Below are positions 25,711-30,984 of a stretch of 30,984 bases of DNA, piece by piece. A model generated the notes under the pieces. The model was not told the DNA's origin, did not search any database, and saw only the letters and a program-made list of their open reading frames with translations. The DNA is taken from contig CAXGOB010000058.1 of NCBI GenBank assembly GCA_964011275.1, positions 1 through 30,984 of the forward strand, read 5' to 3'. How positions within the stretch are numbered: the stretch's first letter is position 1; every line of letters starts with the position of its first letter. A program made the translations under genes and the position numbers. Source of the stretch: UBA7328 sp002471345 (GTDB taxonomy: Bacteria; Bacteroidota; Bacteroidia; Chitinophagales; Saprospiraceae).

Positions 25711-26106
25711 CTAGTTGTCCTTAGCTCCTGCTTCAACCCAACATCTTATTATTTGAATTTGAGCATCTGAAGGATCAGGTCCAGTTGATGAAGCAGGTGG
25801 CATACTTCCGGAGCTCATTCTAGAAACCCCATTAGCTGCTCTAGGTGAAAAGCCAGAATGATTGCTGAAATCTCCACTAGCAAATCCTTCTACATGACAT
25901 CCAGCCAAAGCACAACTTGCATTCAAAATAGGTAAAACATCTCCAGCAAAACTAGGATCAGATCCTTGACACTCATCCATTTCTTCCATTTCCATCATTT
26001 CTTCCATGGAATCCATGTCATCATCACTACAAGACAAAATCAATGTTCCTGATAACAAAAGAAAGAATATAGCCCGAGTCAATTTGGAAGATAATTTGGA
26101 TGGCAT
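25711..26106 (-). CDS. Small haem-motif lipoprotein with CX4CH and acidic/Met-rich linker
   Basis: The 131-aa protein has a lipobox at Cys26 (FLLLSGTLILSC), then a linker of repeated Asp/Glu/Met (residues 27-45). A cytochrome c-like segment follows: 'FAGDVLPILNASCALAGCHV', a C-x4-C-H haem-attachment motif at C65-C70-H71, with 'SGSMPPAS' containing M102 as a possible sixth ligand and 'IIRCWVEAGA' at the end. This matches short periplasmic monohaem proteins found in Bacteroidota (planctomycete-type cytochrome domain). CX4CH instead of CX2CH is known in cytochrome c3. Electron transfer at the membrane is inferred. Confidence 0.8.
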   Translation of the reverse strand: MPSKLSSKLTRAIFFLLLSGTLILSCSDDDMDSMEEMMEMEEMDECQGSDPSFAGDVLPILNASCALAGCHVEGFASGDFSNHSGFSPRAANGVSRMSSGSMPPASSTGPDPSDAQIQIIRCWVEAGAKDN

Positions 26107-26283
26107 AGTAATAGTTTTTGTGTGTATAAATTTAAAAACGGATAGAGCAAAGTAATCGCTGCTAAAAATAATGTAGAATGAATGAACCCTACCTACATAA
26201 GTTTTACACGCCTTTTACACTTATTTACATTCACTTATGGATTTCAGAATAACTTCATTCTATCTTTGATATAAATTATTACG
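26107..26283. promoter_or_regulatory. Divergent promoter region with 11-bp phased repeats and -7 element
   Basis: Between the haem lipoprotein (minus) and the TonB-C-like gene (plus). TTTTACAC occurs at 26202-26209 and again at 26213-26220, and a third related copy TTTACAT lies at 26224-26230, with a period of 11 nt (one helical turn). A perfect Bacteroidota -7 consensus TAnnTTTG (TATCTTTG, 26261-26268) lies 15 nt upstream of the ATG at 26284. No good -33 box is at the expected spacing, so an activator binding the repeats is plausible. Confidence 0.45.
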
Positions 26284-27033
26284 ATGAAAAACTTTCAATG
26301 TCATCTGACCATAATAGTATTGTTTCTAGTGTCTTTTACTCATCAAGGAACAGCTCAAGATGAGTCCTTATTTGATGTAAGTTATGATGTACAAAGAGTC
26401 TACCAACCACTTGCCATCTCTCGTACACAGCTAGTAGAAGCTAAGACTGTTCAGGATCTAAATGAACATTACAAGGAAGTGTGGATTAAAGAGTATTTGT
26501 CAGTAGAGGTAGTCACTTTGATCAATGATGAATCTCAGAAAGTTGTAGGAAAAAATGGGAAACTAAATGATGCACAGCTAAATAACCTCACAATGGCAGA
26601 TCCAGGCAGTGAGATTTCAGTAAATGTGAGATACATTCCAAATAACGATCTAAAAAGAAATGATATCAAAGAGATCAATTTTTCATTTACGGTAGACCCT
26701 GAAAAAAAGGCAAGCTATATTGGAGGAATTGAAAAAATGCAAAATTATATCAAAGAAAAAGCAACCGATAGAATTTCTGACGACAGATTTCAACAGTACC
26801 ATCTATCTGCTGTAAAATTCACAATTGATGAAGAAGGGCATATAGCGGACGCTCATGTACTTGAATCTTCTAAAGACGAAAAGGTAGATGAAATTTTATT
26901 AGAGACAGTATGCAACATGGATCAATGGGAGCCTGCAAAATACTCCAATGGAATGAAGGTGAAACAACAATTTGTCCTTACAGCAGGAGACCTAAATAGT
27001 TGTGTGATTAACCTATTAGGCATCCGTAGGTAA
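26284..27033 (+). CDS. Exported protein with TonB C-terminal-like domain
   Basis: The 249-aa protein has a signal peptide (LTIIVLFLVSFTHQGTAQ). Residues about 30-150 are an unassigned region with charged, beta-prone strands. The C-terminal part, 'HLSAVKFTIDEEGHIADAHV' followed by 'LLETVCNMDQWEPAKYSNGM' and 'KVKQQFVLTAG', matches the TonB_C fold that appears in many Bacteroidota periplasmic proteins besides true TonB. It lacks the N-terminal membrane anchor and Pro-rich spacer of TonB proper, so energy transduction is unlikely. A -7-type element lies upstream. Role unknown. Confidence 0.75.
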   Translation: MKNFQCHLTIIVLFLVSFTHQGTAQDESLFDVSYDVQRVYQPLAISRTQLVEAKTVQDLNEHYKEVWIKEYLSVEVVTLINDESQKVVGKNGKLNDAQLNNLTMADPGSEISVNVRYIPNNDLKRNDIKEINFSFTVDPEKKASYIGGIEKMQNYIKEKATDRISDDRFQQYHLSAVKFTIDEEGHIADAHVLESSKDEKVDEILLETVCNMDQWEPAKYSNGMKVKQQFVLTAGDLNSCVINLLGIRR

Positions 27034-27151
27034 TAATCGCATAAATTTTATAGTTCTACCCTTTTCTAAATATTTCAGTTCTTCCTTAACTTAGTTTTCT
27101 AAAGCAAATCTATCGTTAGAAAAGGATATTAGAGTATTAATCAGAATAGTC

Positions 27152-27535
27152 ATGATAGTCGTTATTCTGTTTATTCTCAATAAAATATTTATAAGGCCAA
27201 TTATCATAGCAGATGAATATCCTTCTATCTTGAAAATTTTTGTGCTCTCTATTCCTAACTTCTATGAAGCCGTTTGTGGCTCATTAATGCTTACAGTCGT
27301 GGGTATTACTCTAAATATGAAAGTAATACCTCAAGCTAAAAGAATTAGTGAAAAGTCAATCCTATCAATTGCTATTACTTTCTCAAGTATATACGTAATC
27401 ACTCAAGAATTGAAAATTCACAATATTGGGGGCAGAAATGTATATGATCCTTACGACCTCATTTTCTCAATAGCAGGAATAAGTGTTTCTGCTTTTTTCC
27501 TATTTGGATACTTGTCTAAGGTTCAACAGAAATAA
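27152..27535 (+). CDS. Small integral membrane protein, unknown function (possibly VanZ-like)
   Basis: The 127-aa protein has three or four membrane-spanning segments: residues 1-15, about 35-55, 70-85 and 105-122. The motif 'HNIGGRNVYDPYDLIFSIAG' between the last two segments is reminiscent of VanZ-like proteins; I am not sure of the family. The frame is open upstream to 27095 without an ATG, GTG or TTG, so ATG 27152 is the first standard start, although upstream residues (LEKDIRVLIRIV) look plausibly coding. It converges with the large surface protein, 17 nt between stops. Confidence 0.6.
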   Translation: MIVVILFILNKIFIRPIIIADEYPSILKIFVLSIPNFYEAVCGSLMLTVVGITLNMKVIPQAKRISEKSILSIAITFSSIYVITQELKIHNIGGRNVYDPYDLIFSIAGISVSAFFLFGYLSKVQQK

Positions 27536-27552
27536 AAGATATAAATCATTTA

Positions 27553-30500
27553 TCAGTTCATCACCACTACCCTATTCACAAAGACTTGATCCCCAGAGAC
27601 CACCTTCATCAAATAAGTACCATTGCTAAATTGGTTTTGAGAAAAGTCAATGGTAATAATATCATCCCCGCTCAAAATCATAGAAAGCATTAATCTCCCA
27701 GACACATCATGGATAGAAAGTTCTCCCCTTTCTCTGATGTTTTGAATTTCCACTTTCATCAGATCATGAACAGGATTTGGATATATATTGACCTTTAAAT
27801 CATCCTGAACCCTACTTCGAGAAGACACCGGTTCTTCCAGTAAAGAAGCAGAACATGGCACGTTACTACCACCAATTACTGAAGTTTGACATATTTCCCC
27901 AATATCAAAATCTTTGCTACTCCATACGATTTCGGATGGCAACTGATCTTTTTGCATTACTGAATTATTCTGAAAAACCTTGATATCTCTACTCGTATGT
28001 TCCATTCCAATTATTTCTAAGGCAGAATTCCATGAAACAGAAACGGGTTGACTTTCTAAATGTATTGCTGAAGAAGAATTGTTGTTAATATCAGTATTAG
28101 AGAATTCAATAGACTCACAACTATTTTCAAAATCATACCACGCTTCCAGTCCATTTTCAGATCCTGTCAATGTAGATGAACTGTAATACTTTATTTCACT
28201 TTCGCTTAATGCTCTGGACCAAACTTTTACCTCATCGATCTTTCCATTATACCCTTCATCACACGGTGCACACCAATTATTGCCCACTACAAATGGTTCT
28301 ATACTTCCAAATGATGTAGGGCTGGGTATAGCATTTCCTCTTTCAGCTCTTAGCTCTCCATCAATGAAGAGCTGAGTATTTCCAGATGTTCTTACTACAG
28401 TAAAATAGTGCCATTTGGAATCTAATGGATATATAACTCCTGTATTTTGCCAAGAAGTCCCAATCGATATTTCACCACTTATATTATGTTGCAAGAAGAA
28501 ATTTCTTCCTTGCGAAATAATAGTCCCTATATTTCCAAGTCCTGTACTAGTTTGCGCCCATACAGAAATCGTATAATCACCAGTGGAAGGAATAACCGGA
28601 AGCGATGGAAATGTTAGTGCTGCTTCATCTGTAGTGAGATAACCAGCCCCATTTGTCTGAAATGCGCTTCCTTCAGGACCATACCCTTTGACGATTGGTT
28701 TAGAGGCATTCAATGAAGCCAAACATTCATTCGTTCCGTTAAGCTCAATAAGAAATGTCATTCCACTATTTCCTTCTGAATTTCCTCTATCTCTGAAAGT
28801 ACTCTTTCGTGTATTCCATATAAATGAATCATCACCATTCTCAGAAATTACTTTAATAGAATAAGGTCCCTCTTCTAAATTTATATTCTGATCACTGAAA
28901 TCTGCTATACCATTTGTAGTACTTGTCATAGCAATAAAATTATCCTCCCATATTCCAACACCAGAGAATACTTTTACTAATAGAGACTCACCACCATTAA
29001 GTGATTCTTCTTGAATATCAACTACAACCGCATCCAATTTCATAAACTTTTCTACATTCACAGTCTGGTACATTTCATTGCCTAATACATCTCCATCACT
29101 GCATCTAACAGAGGTATATGTACCATATGACAATAAGTTATCCGCACTTACTACAGACTCGCATTCCAAAATAATATTTTGTTCCAGCTCTACATGGATA
29201 TCAAATGAACATGCAACCTTATTACCGCCTAAGTCAACATATTCATAAGAATTGGTGGTCATTCCAATAGGAAACATTGAGCTACTAGGTAGACCTGAAG
29301 TTTGAATTATTCTATCATTCCCTACAGGGCAATTGTCTGTAATCATAGGAAGATCAAAGGTGATCTCCGCACCCAAAGGTCCACTTGCTTTTTCATTAAT
29401 ATCTTCTGGGCATGTCATTTGAGGTGCTTCATCATCCAATACTTGAATATCAAATGAACAAGTAGCTGTACGTCCAGCATCATCAGTGGCAACATAAAAA
29501 ACAGAAGTAGTACCCACTGAAAATCTCGCTCCACTCTCATTGTCACTAGAAGAAATTACCAATTCCGAACCTCCACAACCACCATTTGTGGTGACATTAT
29601 AATTTACAATAGCATCACACATGCCAATTTCAGTATTTACTATAATATCCTCAGGGCAAGAAATTGTAATGGGAATATCAGGGCAATTGACAAATAGGAC
29701 TCCTTCAAAAATTGAAATGTTATAATTCGGATCATTGGCTGTAGCAGTGATTACGTAAGTACCCTCGGATCCATCATAGTCTGTCACCGAATAGTTAATA
29801 GATACATTATCACCATCTACTAATCCTATCAAAGCAGCCTGAAAATCAGGTAACTCATCTCCTACTTCAATAGTAGAATTGCTTATTACTATAGCTAAAT
29901 CCTTAGGTGCAATAGTTACTTTTCCTGGAGCGTAACTCACTTCAAAATTATCGGAAAAGAAAGTGCCAGGAATTAAGAAATGACAACCCACATTGTAATC
30001 TGTAAGAATATTAATTGACATTAATTCATCTACAGTTTCTTGATCAGAAAGGATGGCAATAGATTCATCTATGGCACTGCTGTTATCTCCTTCTGCATTC
30101 ACTAATGCCAGACCATTGACCAATGCAAAACTATTGGCTAGAGATACAGAAGATCCATTCACTAATGCGGAACCATTTACTAATGCAGAACTATCTACTA
30201 ATGCTAATCCGTTCACAAGAGCAGAGCCATCGACAAGAGCGGAGCCATCGACTAATGCTGACCCGTCTACAAGAGCTAAAGCATTTACTAGAGGAGAACC
30301 ATCCACTAAGGCTAGACCATCTACTAAGGCCAATGCATCTACTAAAGCAAGGCCGTCCACTAAGGCGATTCCATCCACCAAAGCCAGTGCATCTACCAAA
30401 GCGAGACCATTCACTAATGCTGAGCCATCTACTAATGCCAATGCATTTGCAATAGCATCTTGACTAATTAATCCATTACTATTTACAAGAGCCGAACCAT

Positions 30501-30984
30501 CCACTAAAGCAAAACCATCTACAAGTGCTAATCCATCTACTAATGCTAGGCCATTTACTAACGCTAATGCATTAGCGATATTCGTCTTATCTACTAGAGC
30601 TAATGCGTCCACTAATGCTGAACCATCCACAAGAGCAATTCCATCTACTAGGCCTAAGCCATCCACAAGGGCAATGGCGTCAATAAGATTATCAATATTA
30701 GCATCTACAAGTGCCAAAGCATCTACTAAAGCAAAACCATCCACAAGTGCTAAACCATCTATTAGGGCTAAGCCATCTACCAGGGCGAATCCATCTACAA
30801 GAGCTATAGCATCTGCAAGTTGCTGACCATCTAATTTAAGTGCCAATGCATCAACCAAAGCAAATCCATCCACTAAGGCAATTCCATCTACTAATGCCAA
30901 TGCGTCCGTTATATTCATTATAGAGGCATCTACCAAAGCTAGTGCATCTACAAGTGCAAAACCATCGACCAAAGCCAAGCCATC
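27553..30984 (-). CDS. Large T9SS cargo protein: ALVDG hexapeptide repeats, MBG-like, HYR, LamG and sorting domains (5' end outside window)
   Basis: The frame is open to the right edge; the first in-frame TTG/ATG-like codons inside the repeat are not real starts. In N-to-C order: about 40 copies of [LFIS]-A-L-V-[DN]-[GAS] (30984-30094) in runs separated by short non-repeat joints; an MBG-like beta domain (about 29930-29690, 'IEVGDELPDFQAALIGLVDG'); two HYR domains (about 29685-29415 and 29412-29170, 'ISCPEDIIV' and 'MTCPEDINE'); a beta region; a LamG domain (about 28690-28130); and a C-terminal T9SS type A sorting domain ('VNIYPNPVHDLMKVEI' … 'NGTYLMKVVSGDQV'). It should be exported through the Sec and T9SS routes and displayed or released at the surface. 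The adhesive function is an inference from HYR and LamG. Residues visible: about 1,143. Confidence 0.93.
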   Translation of the reverse strand, partial: DGLALVDGFALVDALALVDASIMNITDALALVDGIALVDGFALVDALALKLDGQQLADAIALVDGFALVDGLALIDGLALVDGFALVDALALVDANIDNLIDAIALVDGLGLVDGIALVDGSALVDALALVDKTNIANALALVNGLALVDGLALVDGFALVDGSALVNSNGLISQDAIANALALVDGSALVNGLALVDALALVDGIALVDGLALVDALALVDGLALVDGSPLVNALALVDGSALVDGSALVDGSALVNGLALVDSSALVNGSALVNGSSVSLANSFALVNGLALVNAEGDNSSAIDESIAILSDQETVDELMSINILTDYNVGCHFLIPGTFFSDNFEVSYAPGKVTIAPKDLAIVISNSTIEVGDELPDFQAALIGLVDGDNVSINYSVTDYDGSEGTYVITATANDPNYNISIFEGVLFVNCPDIPITISCPEDIIVNTEIGMCDAIVNYNVTTNGGCGGSELVISSSDNESGARFSVGTTSVFYVATDDAGRTATCSFDIQVLDDEAPQMTCPEDINEKASGPLGAEITFDLPMITDNCPVGNDRIIQTSGLPSSSMFPIGMTTNSYEYVDLGGNKVACSFDIHVELEQNIILECESVVSADNLLSYGTYTSVRCSDGDVLGNEMYQTVNVEKFMKLDAVVVDIQEESLNGGESLLVKVFSGVGIWEDNFIAMTSTTNGIADFSDQNINLEEGPYSIKVISENGDDSFIWNTRKSTFRDRGNSEGNSGMTFLIELNGTNECLASLNASKPIVKGYGPEGSAFQTNGAGYLTTDEAALTFPSLPVIPSTGDYTISVWAQTSTGLGNIGTIISQGRNFFLQHNISGEISIGTSWQNTGVIYPLDSKWHYFTVVRTSGNTQLFIDGELRAERGNAIPSPTSFGSIEPFVVGNNWCAPCDEGYNGKIDEVKVWSRALSESEIKYYSSSTLTGSENGLEAWYDFENSCESIEFSNTDINNNSSSAIHLESQPVSVSWNSALEIIGMEHTSRDIKVFQNNSVMQKDQLPSEIVWSSKDFDIGEICQTSVIGGSNVPCSASLLEEPVSSRSRVQDDLKVNIYPNPVHDLMKVEIQNIRERGELSIHDVSGRLMLSMILSGDDIITIDFSQNQFSNGTYLMKVVSGDQVFVNRVVVMN
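30094..30984 (-). repeat. Hexapeptide (18-bp) repeat tract, about 40 units, extending past window
   Basis: On the coding strand the 18-nt unit specifies x-A-L-V-D/N-G. Nucleotide sequences differ between copies (codon third positions vary), while the protein pattern is well kept, which suggests selection on the protein rather than recent DNA expansion. Joints such as 'IMNITDA', 'LDGQQLADA', 'NIDNLIDA' and 'KTNIANA' interrupt the runs. The longest unbroken run is about 16 units (roughly 30130-30450). Confidence 0.9.

Noticed and set aside
27541..27553. Palindrome ATAAATCATTTAT between convergent genes as a terminator
   Set aside because: The stem is only AT pairs with a one-base centre, and such sequences are expected by chance in AT-rich DNA.
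30053..30463. Plus-strand open frames rich in Ser-Thr-Lys-Ala or Leu-His repeats
   Set aside because: They are antisense shadows of the ALVDG repeat tract; their periodicity comes entirely from the real minus-strand gene.
30976..30978. Start codon for the large right-edge protein
   Set aside because: The codon is an ordinary TTG leucine within the repeat (DGLALVDG continues to the window edge), so the gene is truncated by the window, not starting here.
30094..30984. Regular 18-bp spacing suggestive of a CRISPR or satellite array
   Set aside because: Units encode a kept hexapeptide in a long open frame with synonymous variation and no spacers of constant length.

Overview
The window looks like chromosomal DNA of a gliding or marine-type Bacteroidota, perhaps from the Saprospiria or Cytophagia. 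The evidence is an AT-rich composition, a type IX secretion (T9SS) C-terminal sorting domain, very large LamG/HYR/fibronectin-III surface proteins, a TPR sensor kinase paired with a LytTR response regulator, many signal peptides and lipoboxes, and a near absence of Shine-Dalgarno sequences. There are no rRNA or tRNA genes, no recognisable transposase and no CRISPR array.

Left block (1-12275, all minus strand): a TPR sensor histidine kinase, interrupted in frame by one amber codon, lies 1 nt upstream of a LytTR response regulator. After about 170 nt comes a compact cassette of three genes: a 64-aa unknown protein with a 9-bp tandem repeat, a 75-aa stand-alone LuxR/GerE-type DNA-binding protein, and, 8 nt further on, a giant secreted protein of at least 2,914 codons that runs off the left edge. 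The layout suggests, but does not prove, a signalling-to-regulator-to-giant-surface-protein module.

Middle block (12358-22240): mostly plus-strand metabolic and secreted enzymes. These are a small monooxygenase-fold protein, a kelch plus DUF5060 glycosidase-like lipoprotein, a methyltransferase, a YCII-like protein whose conserved N-terminus starts at an ATT codon, a minus-strand KDPG aldolase, two tandem endonuclease/exonuclease/phosphatase (EEP) family secreted proteins (one fused to a LamG domain), a P1-family self-processing aminopeptidase, and a divergent TrpF-like barrel.

Right block (22309-27535): a cupin and a TetR regulator diverge from a short region carrying two related palindromic operators. 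These are followed by a secreted serine beta-lactamase-fold hydrolase, an NTF2-like protein, a small haem-motif lipoprotein, a TonB-C-like protein and a small membrane protein.

Right edge (27553-30984, minus strand): a second very large T9SS cargo protein runs off the window. Its N-terminal part in view is about 40 copies of a hexapeptide of the form [LFIS]-A-L-V-[DN]-[GAS], followed by MBG-like, HYR, LamG and sorting domains.

The most noteworthy items are the nonsense codon splitting the kinase, the stand-alone HTH cassette in front of the giant gene, the hexapeptide solenoid, the ATT start, and the paired TetR operators.
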